Positions 21,410 through 30,845 of a DNA stretch of 64,000 nt are shown in pieces. The first letter of the stretch is position 1. Every line of letters starts with the position of its first letter. The notes beneath the pieces were generated by a model, which saw only the letters and a program-made list of their open reading frames with translations, had not been told where the DNA came from and made no database searches. Made by a program: the position numbers and the translations under genes. Source of the DNA: Herminiimonas sp. (GTDB taxonomy: Bacteria > Pseudomonadota > Gammaproteobacteria > Burkholderiales > Burkholderiaceae_D). The stretch spans positions 18,625 through 82,624 of the forward strand of contig DAIDBD010000107.1 in NCBI GenBank assembly GCA_027310305.1. The letters are read 5' to 3'.

Positions 21410-22106
21410 ATGCATGCAAGGAAGCTTTGCACCGTGCCGTCGGTCACGGCGGTGATCGCGAGCCTGATCATTGCAGGATGCGGCGGAGACAATGGAAACC
21501 AGTCCGCGCCTCTGCCCATCCAGTCCGCCATGACGTGCGCGCAACTCAACGGCATGACGATTCCCGCCGCATCGACCGGCTTGCCGACCACCGGAGCCAC
21601 GGTCACCAGCACCCAGGTCGTTCCTGCAACTGGAACGGGGGCCGCGGCCGTCGGAGAATATTGCAAGGTGCTCGGCGATATCGATCCCGCGACGGCGACC
21701 CTGAACGGCGCGCCGGTACGCTGCGCCGGCGGCGTCGATACCGGTCACACCTGCCTGTCGGATGCGCAGATCGCCGCATTCAATGCCACCAATACGCCGC
21801 TGGTGCAGAACTTACAACCGCATCCGCAACGGCATGGGCGCGGCCAAGGTGGACGGCTTCGTGCGCTATTACGAAATTCCCGGCCACGGCCATGCGGTAA
21901 GCCGCGTATTCAATGCCGCCTGGGATTCGGTTGCCGCGCTCGAAAACTGGGTCGAAAAAGGCATCGCCCCGCCGCTCCAGATCGTGGCCGACACCGCCGG
22001 CGTGCCGGGCCGCACCCATCCGCTATGCGCTTATCCGAACTGGCCGAAGTACAAAGGCTCCGGCGACATCAATTCGGCGCAGAGCTATACCTGCGCCACG
22101 CAATAA
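21410..22106 (+). pseudogene. Decayed tannase/feruloyl esterase family gene (internal deletions plus frameshift)
   Basis: Frame A has lipobox leader and CAQLNGMTIPAASTGLPTTGATVTS...GEYCKVLGDID, then jumps to VRCAGGVDTGHTCLSDAQIAAFN; another frame continues NRIRNGMGAAKVDGFVRYYEIPGHGHAVSRVFNAAWDSVAALENWVEKGIAPPLQIVAD...HPLCAYPNWPKYKGSGD. Confidence 0.85.
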
Positions 22107-22189
22107 CCGCAAGCGGGATCGGGCGCCGGTCCGATCCGCAGCCGGGCATTTTCTTGCTGCCTGTTTGAGAACGCTGAAAATGCCGGCTG

Positions 22190-23005
22190 CTACTGCGTAC
22201 TTGCCAGCCAGAGGTTCGCCGCACGCTCGAAAATATCGGTTTGCATCTTGAAGAACCTGCCGGATTCCGGTTGCCATGCGTAGCGATTGACGGCAATCCG
22301 CAACGGCTCGATTTCAAGCAGATTGAAAGAGTTCGCTTCCTCGCGTTCGCGGGTGGAGGTGGCGGTTCCGGCCTGTACCACCAGCGCCGAATAATCGGTG
22401 ATTTGATAACGCGACGCCGTATCGCCGGCGTGACTTGCATGCAAGTGGCCCGCCAGCAGCAGGTCGGTGCCGCAACGCGCGAACATGCTCATTGCCATTT
22501 CCGCGCGTCGGACCAGCTCGCGTTCGTGATAGGCGCCGGGCAGATCGAATGGATGGTGGGTGACGATGATCTTCGTCAGATGCGGCGCCAGGCCGCAAAG
22601 CTGTTCGCGTACCCGGGCGATCTGCCGCGCGTTGATGCGGCCGCCCTTGAACGTCAGCGAGCGCGCCGTATTGATGCCGATGACGGCGATCTCGTCGTCG
22701 ATGAATGACGGGGCGAGATCGTCGGTGATGTAACGGCGGTATTTGTTCAGCGGTCGAAAAAAACGGCTGAACACATCATGCAGCGGTACGTCGTGGTTTC
22801 CCGGAACGATGATTTGCGGCGATGGCAGCGCATCGAGAAATCGGCGCGCTTCCTTGAACTCGGCGCTACGGGCGCGTTGCGTCAAGTCGCCCGACACCAC
22901 CACGACGTTCGGCTGGAGCGCCGTAACCGTTTCAATCAGCGGTGCGAGCAGCGCCGGATTGACGCGTCCGAAATGGAGATCGGAAAGATGGACGACGGTG
23001 CGCAT
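22190..23005 (-). CDS. Calcineurin-like metallophosphoesterase (CpdA-like)
   Basis: VHLSDLHFGR, VSGDLTQRAR, VPGNHDVPLHD, VTHHPF, LAGHLHAS metallophosphatase motifs. Confidence 0.93.
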   Translation of the reverse strand: MRTVVHLSDLHFGRVNPALLAPLIETVTALQPNVVVVSGDLTQRARSAEFKEARRFLDALPSPQIIVPGNHDVPLHDVFSRFFRPLNKYRRYITDDLAPSFIDDEIAVIGINTARSLTFKGGRINARQIARVREQLCGLAPHLTKIIVTHHPFDLPGAYHERELVRRAEMAMSMFARCGTDLLLAGHLHASHAGDTASRYQITDYSALVVQAGTATSTREREEANSFNLLEIEPLRIAVNRYAWQPESGRFFKMQTDIFERAANLWLASTQ

Positions 23006-23955
23006 CAGACTGTCCCTGGATCGGCGGCGGAATCCTCGTCAGGCACGATGACCTGCAACGCGCCGGCGCGGATTTTGTAATGGAGGGGCGTATTCATGAC
23101 GGTCACTTCTCCGTCGGTTGCCACCCGCAGCCGCCGGTGCCGCGACTCGATGCGCATTTCCGTCGTTCTCAATGCATTGAAGTCCTTGACCTGATCGAGC
23201 CGCCCGAACAGCGCATGCATGGCAAGCCGCAGCAAACCCCATCGGCCGGTGCGCTGGGCGACATACACGCTCAGCATTCCTCGATCCAGCGCGGCACGTT
23301 CGCCGATCCGGAATCCTTCCATCAGATATTCATTGTTGCCGATGAAGACGAAAGGCGTCTTCCACATGCGCCCGGCGCCGTTCACTGACGGCCTCTCTTT
23401 GTTCGATGCCATTTCCATATGAACATGAAGAAACGGATAGGCGCGCAGCGTTGCCAGCGTAGCCCAGCCGAACGAGAGCCACTTGCCGCGGCCCAGCCGG
23501 CGTTGCTGCTTTTCCCGTTCGCGAACGATATCGGGATAAATCCCGAGGCTGGAATTGTTGAGGAAGATACGCTGGTTCACTTCGCCGACATCGATGCGTT
23601 TGACGTTTCCATGCACGATCGCGCGTACCGCGGCATCGAGCTCGGCCGGCACACCCATGTCCTTGGCGAAATGATTGAGTGTGCCAAGCGGCAGCACGCC
23701 CAATGGCATGCCGGTCCCGACCAGCATCGATGCGACCGCGCTGATCGTTCCATCCCCTCCTCCGGCAACCACGGCATCCGGACGTTGAGCAACCGCGGCC
23801 CTGGCGCTGCCGATGATTTCATTCCCGCCATGCGCCAGCACGATCTCCGCGGCAGCGCCGTTCGCGGCAAAAATAGCCGTCAGCTTGTCCGCCAATGCGC
23901 TTTCATGCCCGGTGCCGGCGGCAGCATTGATGATCACGATGAATGTCGACCGCAT
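23005..23955 (-). CDS. Diacylglycerol kinase-family lipid kinase
   Basis: VVAGGGDGTISAVASMLVGTGMPLGVLPLGTLNHFAKDMGVP DAGK catalytic motif. Confidence 0.93.
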   Translation of the reverse strand: MRSTFIVIINAAAGTGHESALADKLTAIFAANGAAAEIVLAHGGNEIIGSARAAVAQRPDAVVAGGGDGTISAVASMLVGTGMPLGVLPLGTLNHFAKDMGVPAELDAAVRAIVHGNVKRIDVGEVNQRIFLNNSSLGIYPDIVREREKQQRRLGRGKWLSFGWATLATLRAYPFLHVHMEMASNKERPSVNGAGRMWKTPFVFIGNNEYLMEGFRIGERAALDRGMLSVYVAQRTGRWGLLRLAMHALFGRLDQVKDFNALRTTEMRIESRHRRLRVATDGEVTVMNTPLHYKIRAGALQVIVPDEDSAADPGTV

Positions 23956-23958
23956 CGG

Positions 23959-24783
23959 TCAGCGCAACCCGTATCGCGCAATCCGCCGGTGGCGCATGCC
24001 GCCGACCGCGGTCAGGCAAATCGCCAGCCACGCGATCGCTTCGGCGCAGCCCGCCAGCACATCGCTCAGGTAATGCACGCCGAGATACACGCGGCTGAAG
24101 GCCACCGCGGCAACAAGCAAGACAGCGCACACGACAATGGCTGACCGGGCATGCCACGAGCGTATCCGGGCAACCAGATACGCCGCGAGGATGCCGTAAA
24201 AAAGCGTGGTGCCCGCCGCATGTCCGCTTGGAAAACTATAGGTGGCCAGCGTAAGGAGCGGATTGTCGAAACTGGGCCTGGCACGGTGAAATGCAAATTT
24301 CATCGCGGTGTTCAGCAGCATGCCGCCAGGTACGGTGATCGCCAGCGCAAGCAGCCAGTACCAGCTCTTTTTTCGCGCAAGATAAAGCGCGAAAAGGAAA
24401 GTCGCGATGCTGATGCCCGCCACTCCGTGCATATGGGTCACGGCAAGCATGACGGTTGTCAGTTGCGGAACGGCGTGCGCGTTGAACCAGTTTGCAATCT
24501 GCACATCGAGTATCGTTATTTCATCTTTGGTGACCACGTCTTCGGCGATGCTGCCGAACAGCCACGCGGCGCCGATGAGCGTCAGAACACCCAGGGTCAG
24601 ATGCAAACCCAAATAGCTTTCCGGCGATAGCCGGGCCTTGATGAATCCCTTGAACAGGGCAAGCCGATGGTTCAATGGAATGCGCCGTTGCTTGCGGCAA
24701 GGATGAATAAGAGATTGCGGTGCGTGCGTGTTTTCACATGGGCCTCGTTCGAGCGCTGTACGTACCGTGCTTATTGTACGCAT
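23959..24783 (-). CDS. PAP2-family membrane phosphatase
   Basis: KFAFHRARPSF, YSFPSGHAAGTT, SRVYLGVHYLSDVLAG PAP2 motifs; exact start uncertain. Confidence 0.9.
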   Translation of the reverse strand: MRTISTVRTALERGPCENTHAPQSLIHPCRKQRRIPLNHRLALFKGFIKARLSPESYLGLHLTLGVLTLIGAAWLFGSIAEDVVTKDEITILDVQIANWFNAHAVPQLTTVMLAVTHMHGVAGISIATFLFALYLARKKSWYWLLALAITVPGGMLLNTAMKFAFHRARPSFDNPLLTLATYSFPSGHAAGTTLFYGILAAYLVARIRSWHARSAIVVCAVLLVAAVAFSRVYLGVHYLSDVLAGCAEAIAWLAICLTAVGGMRHRRIARYGLR

Positions 24784-24961
24784 TGGGCAGGATATTCTGA
24801 CCGATCGTTCAAACTTTGATCGGCCGCGCCGCGGATTGGTTGATCCTTGTCAACGTCATGCGGCAGCGTCAAGGAACAAGAAAAAACGGCTGCCGCATAA
24901 AGGAGAGGGAGTCCGTATCTGCAACTGATGTGACGCATGTCCTTGATGACGGAAGGCATGG

Positions 24962-25032
24962 TCCACGAAAGACACGAAAATCACGAAAAAAACAGATAAG
25001 GAGTGTTATGAATCTTTCGTGTCTTTCGTGGA
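24962..25032. repeat. Inverted repeat with 18-bp perfect arms (TCCACGAAAGACACGAAA)
   Basis: Left arm 24962-24979 and right arm 25015-25032 are exact reverse complements; 35-nt loop. Confidence 0.85.
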
Positions 25033-25074
25033 TCAATGCGCAACATAAGTTTGTAATGGTGCCGACGGCCCCGA

Positions 25075-25749
25075 TTACGCCGACTTGGCCGACAACTGCT
25101 GCAACGATGCGATCAGATCCGCGAATCGCTCGCCCTGGATCATGATGTGATCGCGCAAAAGCTCGGCGGTCAGTTCGCCATCCCCGGCAACGATGGCTTG
25201 CACAACCTGCTCATGTTCGGCGTAAGAGTTCGCCAACCTGTCGCGCATGCGCAACTGCAGGCGGCGATACGGCCGCAGCCTGCGATGCAGGCTTCTGGCC
25301 TGCTCGGTTAGAAAAGCGTTGTGGCTGCCGTCATAGATCGCATCATGAAATAACTCGTTCTTGTAAAAGTAGGCATCCGGTTCGCGCGCATCGCAGGCAG
25401 CCTTGCAGGCCTGATGCGCCGCCATCAGGCTTGCATGCTCGGCCGACGACATCCTGCGTGACGCCAGGCGTCCGCACATTGCTTCGAGCTCCGCCATCAC
25501 TTCGAACATTTCGACCAGCTTCTGCGGGCCGATCTCCGCCACGATCGCGCCGCGCCGCGGGCGAATCTCGATGATGCCCATCGATGCCAGCTGGATCAGC
25601 GCTTCGCGGATCGGCGTACGCGACACGCCGAATTCCTTCGCCAGTTCGGTTTCATCCAGATGCTGTCCCGGTTGCAGCTTGCCGACCGCAATCATTTCTT
25701 CAATTGCTTCGCGCAGGGTTTCTGAACGGTTTTTCATTCCAGGCTGCAT
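25075..25749 (-). CDS. GntR-family regulator with FCD domain
   Basis: LDETELAKEFGVSRTPIREALIQLASMGIIEIRPRRGAIVAEI winged HTH; FCD C-terminus; divergent from TRAP/mdc operon. Confidence 0.93.
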   Translation of the reverse strand: MQPGMKNRSETLREAIEEMIAVGKLQPGQHLDETELAKEFGVSRTPIREALIQLASMGIIEIRPRRGAIVAEIGPQKLVEMFEVMAELEAMCGRLASRRMSSAEHASLMAAHQACKAACDAREPDAYFYKNELFHDAIYDGSHNAFLTEQARSLHRRLRPYRRLQLRMRDRLANSYAEHEQVVQAIVAGDGELTAELLRDHIMIQGERFADLIASLQQLSAKSA

Positions 25750-25797
25750 AGGGCCCTCTCATGTATGGACAAAATCATTATAAAACCTATTTAATGC

Positions 25798-25834
25798 TTG
25801 ACAATGCATTTATTAAATATATTCTTGCATACAT
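25798..25834 (+). promoter_or_regulatory. Candidate sigma-70 promoter of TRAP/mdc operon with adjacent GntR-like operator
   Basis: TTGACA (25798-25803)-N16-TATTCT (25820-25825), followed by TTGCATACAT (25825-25834). Confidence 0.45.
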
Positions 25835-25934
25835 AAAAACAAGAAACGCATATTTTCAGGGAACCACGTCTTTAAGTAGTGATAAAGTATCCGTGCAGCA
25901 CACTATAAAGTTTATCCATTTACTAGGAGGAGTC

Positions 25935-26957
25935 ATGTCTTTACTGAAACGAAGAGCCATTCTGGGTGCCATCGCAGCCAGCCCGCTGTTGTCCCTGCAA
26001 TCGACTTGGGCACAGCAAAATACCACGCTGAAGATTTCCCACCAGTTTCCCGGCGGGACCATGACGGAAGGCGACTTCCGGGACCGGTTGTGCCGGATGT
26101 TTGCGGCGGAAGTCGACAAGCGCACCAAGGGCGGTCTCAAATTCGAGATTTATCCGGGCGCTTCGCTGATGAAGATCAACGCGCAGATTTCGTCGATGCG
26201 CAAAGGCGCGCTCGATCTGTCGCTCGTGCCGCTATCCTACGCGGGCGGCGAGATGCCGGAAGTCAATATCGGATTGATGCCGGGCCTGGTGACTTCGTAC
26301 GAGCAGGGCTACGGCTGGAAAAATGCCGAAGTCGGCAAGGAGCTCAATAAGTTTTTGCTGGAAAAAGGCATTGTCGTCGTCAGCTGGATCTGGCAGGCCG
26401 GCGGCGTCGCGTCGCGCGGCAAAGCGATTGTGGAACCGGAAGATGCGAAAGGGCTGAAAATCCGCGGCGGTTCGCGCGAGATGGACATGATGCTGAAAGC
26501 GGCCGGCGCAGCCGTGGTAACCGGACCGACCAATGAAATTTATGCAGGCATGCAAACCGGCGCGATGGATGCCGCGCTGACTTCATCGACCTCGCTGATT
26601 TCGTTCCGGCTGGAAGAAGTGTCGAAGAGCCTGACGACCGGCCGTACCGGTTCTTACTGGTTCATGTTCGAACCGCTGCTGATGTCCAAGGCGATTTTCG
26701 ACAAGCTCGGCAAGGAGCATCAGGCCGCAATCATGGCGGTGGGCGCGGAGATGGAACAATTCGCCCGCAAATCCGCGCAGACGGATGATGAACTGGTGGC
26801 CGCGGTGTATAAAAAGGTCGGCGCCAACGTGGTCGACATGAACGCCGCGACGCTCAAGAAATGGCAGACCATCGCACGCGCAACCGCATGGAAAGACTAT
26901 GCCGCGCGCAATGAGAATTGCGCAAAACTTCTGAAACTGGCGGAGAAAACCTTGTGA
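25935..26957 (+). CDS. TRAP transporter substrate-binding protein, DctP family
   Basis: Leader MSLLKRRAILGAIAASPLLSLQSTWAQ; DctP-type FEIYPGASLMKINAQISSMRKGALDLSLVPLSY. Confidence 0.94.
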   Translation: MSLLKRRAILGAIAASPLLSLQSTWAQQNTTLKISHQFPGGTMTEGDFRDRLCRMFAAEVDKRTKGGLKFEIYPGASLMKINAQISSMRKGALDLSLVPLSYAGGEMPEVNIGLMPGLVTSYEQGYGWKNAEVGKELNKFLLEKGIVVVSWIWQAGGVASRGKAIVEPEDAKGLKIRGGSREMDMMLKAAGAAVVTGPTNEIYAGMQTGAMDAALTSSTSLISFRLEEVSKSLTTGRTGSYWFMFEPLLMSKAIFDKLGKEHQAAIMAVGAEMEQFARKSAQTDDELVAAVYKKVGANVVDMNAATLKKWQTIARATAWKDYAARNENCAKLLKLAEKTL

Positions 26958-27511
26958 GCCACGGGTTTGACCTGGAGCCGGCGAAGGGGCCGGCCGTACC
27001 GGACAATCCGGCCGTGGCCGGCTTGTCCGGGCTGCTCGACCGGATAAACAAAGTGCTGCTGGGACTGTCGATGGCGGCGATGGTACTGACATCGCTGGTT
27101 CTTACCTACTCAGTCGTCGCCCGGTACTTTTTCAAGTCGCCGACCGACTGGCAGGATGAAGCATCGGTGTTCATGCTGGTCGGCGTGACCTTTTTCAGCA
27201 CGGCTTATGTGCAGTCGTATCGCGGCCATATCGGCATCGAGGCGCTGGCGTCGATATTGCCCGATTCGGTCAATGCGGTGCGGCTGTTTTTGGTCGATGC
27301 GATTTCCTTCCTGTTTTGCGCATTCTTTTCATGGAAATCGTGGACGCTGTTCCATGAAGCCCTGGTAGACGGCCAAACCACCTCCTCCACTTTCGCGCCG
27401 CCGCTCTGGATACCGTATTCGATGATGGCAGCCGGCATCACGTTGCTGGCAGTACAACTGCTGGTGCAGACATTGGCGCGCACCACGAATCGCAGAGGAC
27501 ATAATGAGTGA
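26954..27511 (+). CDS. TRAP transporter small permease, DctQ family
   Basis: GTG start overlapping dctP stop; TM protein with ARYFFKSPTDWQDEASVFMLVGVTFF DctQ motif. Confidence 0.9.
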   Translation: MSHGFDLEPAKGPAVPDNPAVAGLSGLLDRINKVLLGLSMAAMVLTSLVLTYSVVARYFFKSPTDWQDEASVFMLVGVTFFSTAYVQSYRGHIGIEALASILPDSVNAVRLFLVDAISFLFCAFFSWKSWTLFHEALVDGQTTSSTFAPPLWIPYSMMAAGITLLAVQLLVQTLARTTNRRGHNE

Positions 27512-28853
27512 TCTGACACTGGGTCTGTTGTTTGGCGGCGTCACGCTGCTGGTCATGTTTTCCGGCATGCCGATTGCATTTGCACTGGGCGTGGTCGCGG
27601 TAACGTTCATGTACTTTTTCATGCCGGCCGCATCGCTCGATACCGTCACGCAAAACGTCTATGAAGAGATGGCGTCGATCACGCTGCTGTCGATTCCGCT
27701 ATTCATACTGAAGGGAGCGGCGATCGGGAAATCTCCGGCGGGCAAGGACTTGTATTCCGCCATTCACGTCTGGCTGAACAAGGTGCCGGGCGGTTTGGGA
27801 ATCGCCAATGTATTCGCTTGCGCGCTGTTCGCTGCGATGGCCGGTTCATCGCCGGCGACCTGCTCCGCGATCGGTTCCGCCGGCATTCCCGAAATGCGCC
27901 GGCGCGGCTATTCGCCCGGATTCGCCGCCGGCATCATTGCCGCCGGCGGTACGCTGGGCATTCTGCTGCCGCCATCGATCACGATGATTCTGTATGCGGT
28001 TGCTGCCGAACAATCGCTCGGACGGCTGTTTCTGGCCGGGATCGGTCCCGGCATATTGCTGGTCGGCTTGTTCTCCGGCTATGCGGTCTATCGCGCCAAA
28101 AAGGAATATGCAGTCGCATTCACGCTTTATGAAGGCGGCGGCACGAAATCCGCCTATCTGGACGAGGAGCATTTCACACTGTCGCAAAAAGTGGAAATGC
28201 TGCCGCGCGTGCTGCCTTTCATCATTCTGCTGATCGGCGTGATGATCGCGCTGTACGGCGGCTATGCAACGCCGTCGGAAACCGCCGGCCTCGGCGCGCT
28301 GCTGGCGATGATATTGATCGCGATCGTGTACGGATTATGGAAGCCGAAAGACCTCGCGCCGATTCTGGGTTCGACCATCAAGGAATCGACCATGCTGCTG
28401 CTGATCATCGGCATGGCGCTGCTGTATTCCTACGTGATGAGCTACCTGCATATCAGCCAGGACGCCGCGCAATGGGTGGTCGGCATGCATCTGTCGAAAT
28501 GGGTGCTGCTGTCGGTGATCCTGCTGATGGTGATCGTGTTCGGGTTTTTCCTGCCGCCGGTGTCGATCATCCTGATGACCGCGCCGATCATCCTGCCGCC
28601 GTTGAAAGCGGCCGGCTTCGACCTGATCTGGTTCGGCGTCGTGATGACCATCGTGATGGAAATGGGGCTGATTCATCCGCCGGTCGGATTGAACATCTTC
28701 GTCATCAAGAACATCGCGCCCGATATTCCGCTGAAGGATGTGATCTGGGGCGTCATGCCGTTCGTGGCATTGATGTTCATCGCGGTATTTTTATTGTGCC
28801 TGTTCCCCGAAATAGCGGTCGGCCTGCCCAACCTGGTCATGGGTGAAAAATAA
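27504..28853 (+). CDS. TRAP transporter large permease, DctM family
   Basis: 449 aa; FAAMAGSSPATCSAIGSAGIPEMRRRGYSPGFAAGIIAAGGTLGILLPPSITMILY. Confidence 0.95.
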   Translation: MSDLTLGLLFGGVTLLVMFSGMPIAFALGVVAVTFMYFFMPAASLDTVTQNVYEEMASITLLSIPLFILKGAAIGKSPAGKDLYSAIHVWLNKVPGGLGIANVFACALFAAMAGSSPATCSAIGSAGIPEMRRRGYSPGFAAGIIAAGGTLGILLPPSITMILYAVAAEQSLGRLFLAGIGPGILLVGLFSGYAVYRAKKEYAVAFTLYEGGGTKSAYLDEEHFTLSQKVEMLPRVLPFIILLIGVMIALYGGYATPSETAGLGALLAMILIAIVYGLWKPKDLAPILGSTIKESTMLLLIIGMALLYSYVMSYLHISQDAAQWVVGMHLSKWVLLSVILLMVIVFGFFLPPVSIILMTAPIILPPLKAAGFDLIWFGVVMTIVMEMGLIHPPVGLNIFVIKNIAPDIPLKDVIWGVMPFVALMFIAVFLLCLFPEIAVGLPNLVMGEK

Positions 28854-30521
28854 ATGGGCGCACCGGATCGCATCTGGAACAGCCAGCAAACCAGCCGCGC
28901 CGCGCGGCTGGCGCGCGCCCGCGCGGCGCTGGGGCCGGCGCTGTCGGGCAAGCTGTTTCCCGCCGAGCGCATCGCCGACCTGCTGCATCAGGTGATGGAA
29001 CCGGGCGACCGGGTCTGCCTCGAAGGCAACAATCAGAAGCAGGCCGATTTCCTGGGTGCGGCGCTGGCGAATCTGGACCCGAAACGGATCAACCGGCTGC
29101 ACATGCTGCAGTCGGTGCTGGCACTGCCGGAACATCTCGACGTATTTGAAAAAGGCATCGCATCGCGGCTGGACTTTTCGTTTTCCGGTCCGCAGGCGGG
29201 ACGGCTGGCCAAGCTGGTTTCCGCCGGCAAGATCAATATCGGCGCGATCCACACGTATCTGGAATTGTTCGGCCGCTACTTCGTCGATCTGACGCCGCGC
29301 GTGGCGCTGATCGCGGCGGAAGCAGCCGACCGGCACGGCAATTTATATACCGGTCCCAATACCGAAGACACGCCGGCCATCGTCGAAGCGACCGCGTTCA
29401 AGAGCGGCATCGTGATCGCGCAGGTCAACCGGATCGTCGATGTGCTGCCGCGCATCGATATCCCGTCCGACTGGGTCGATTTCGCGGTACAGGCGCCGAC
29501 GCCGTATTACATCGAGCCGCTGTTCACGCGCGACCCGGCGCAGATTTCGGAAATTCAAGTGTTGATGGCGATGATGGCGATCAAGGGTATTTACGCCGAG
29601 TACCAGGTCGAACGCCTGAATCACGGCATCGGCTACGATACGGCGGCGATCGAACTGATCCTGCCGACCTACGCCGAATCGCTCGGTTTGAAAGGCAAGA
29701 TCGCAAAAAACTGGGCGCTGAATCCGCATCCGGCGCTGATACCGGCGATCGAAGCGGGTTTCGTTGAATCGGTCCATTCGTTCGGTTCCGAACTGGGCAT
29801 GGAAGAATACATCCGTGCCCGGCCCGATGTGTTTTTTGTCGGGCCGGACGGCTCGATGCGCAGCAACCGCGCGCTGTGCCAGGCGGCGGGGCATTATGCT
29901 TGCGACATGTTCATCGGCTCCACGCTGCAGATCGATTTGCAGGGCAATTCATCGACGGCGACGCTGGGCCGCATTTCCGGCTTCGGCGGCGCGCCGAACA
30001 TGGGTTCCGATGCGCGCGGCCGGCGCCATGCCAGCCCGGCATGGCTGAAGGCCGGACGCCAGGCGCGCGACGGCAAGAACCTGATACCGCGCGGACAGAA
30101 ACTGGTGGTGCAGATCGTCGAGACCTTCCGCGAACACATGCAACCGGCTTTCGTCGAAAAACTCGATGCATGGCAACTGGCCGAACAGGCCGGCATGGCG
30201 ATTCCGCCGGTGATGATTTACGGCGACGACGTCACGCATATCCTGACCGAAGAAGGCATCGCCAACCTGCTGCTGTGTCGTACCGATGCAGAACGCGAGC
30301 AGGCGATACGCGGCGTCGCCGGCTATACGCCGGTCGGCATGGCGCGCGACCGGCGCATGGTTGAAAACCTGCGCGACCGCGGCATCATCCTGCGGGCTGA
30401 AGATCTCGGCATCGACAAGCGGCATGCAACACGGGATTTGCTGGCGGCGAAAAACATGAAAGACCTGGTGCGCGCTTCCGGCGGGCTGTACGACCCGCCC
30501 AGACGTTTCAGAAACTGGTAA
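28854..30521 (+). CDS. mdcA: Malonate decarboxylase alpha subunit
   Basis: 555 aa; starts immediately after dctM; CoA-transferase-like, N-terminal ERIADLLHQVMEPGDRVCLEGNNQKQADFL; followed by the rest of mdc. Confidence 0.95.
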   Translation: MGAPDRIWNSQQTSRAARLARARAALGPALSGKLFPAERIADLLHQVMEPGDRVCLEGNNQKQADFLGAALANLDPKRINRLHMLQSVLALPEHLDVFEKGIASRLDFSFSGPQAGRLAKLVSAGKINIGAIHTYLELFGRYFVDLTPRVALIAAEAADRHGNLYTGPNTEDTPAIVEATAFKSGIVIAQVNRIVDVLPRIDIPSDWVDFAVQAPTPYYIEPLFTRDPAQISEIQVLMAMMAIKGIYAEYQVERLNHGIGYDTAAIELILPTYAESLGLKGKIAKNWALNPHPALIPAIEAGFVESVHSFGSELGMEEYIRARPDVFFVGPDGSMRSNRALCQAAGHYACDMFIGSTLQIDLQGNSSTATLGRISGFGGAPNMGSDARGRRHASPAWLKAGRQARDGKNLIPRGQKLVVQIVETFREHMQPAFVEKLDAWQLAEQAGMAIPPVMIYGDDVTHILTEEGIANLLLCRTDAEREQAIRGVAGYTPVGMARDRRMVENLRDRGIILRAEDLGIDKRHATRDLLAAKNMKDLVRASGGLYDPPRRFRNW

Positions 30522-30530
30522 GGTTCGATC

Positions 30531-30845
30531 ATGGAAATCCTGAATTTTCGTTTTGAAAACGGCCGGACCCGGCTTCCGCCCAAACCGCAACTGGTGGGCG
30601 TGGTGAGTTCCGGCAATCTTGAAGTATTGATTGAATCGACCGCGCTGAACGGCGGCTGCGAAGTCGAAGTGAAAACCGCCGCATACGGCTTCGACGCGAT
30701 ATGGCAGGCGGTGATGGCCGATTTCCATGCGCGCTGGCTGCTGGCCGATACGCGCATATCGATCAACGACATGGGCGCGACGCCGGCCGTGGTCAGCCTG
30801 CGGCTCGATCAGGCGGTCGAGTCGGCGCTGGGAGCCGCGGCATGA
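30531..30845 (+). CDS. mdcC: Malonate decarboxylase acyl-carrier (delta) subunit
   Basis: 104 aa; VGVVSSGNLEVLIE prosthetic-group serine region. Confidence 0.93.
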   Translation: MEILNFRFENGRTRLPPKPQLVGVVSSGNLEVLIESTALNGGCEVEVKTAAYGFDAIWQAVMADFHARWLLADTRISINDMGATPAVVSLRLDQAVESALGAAA

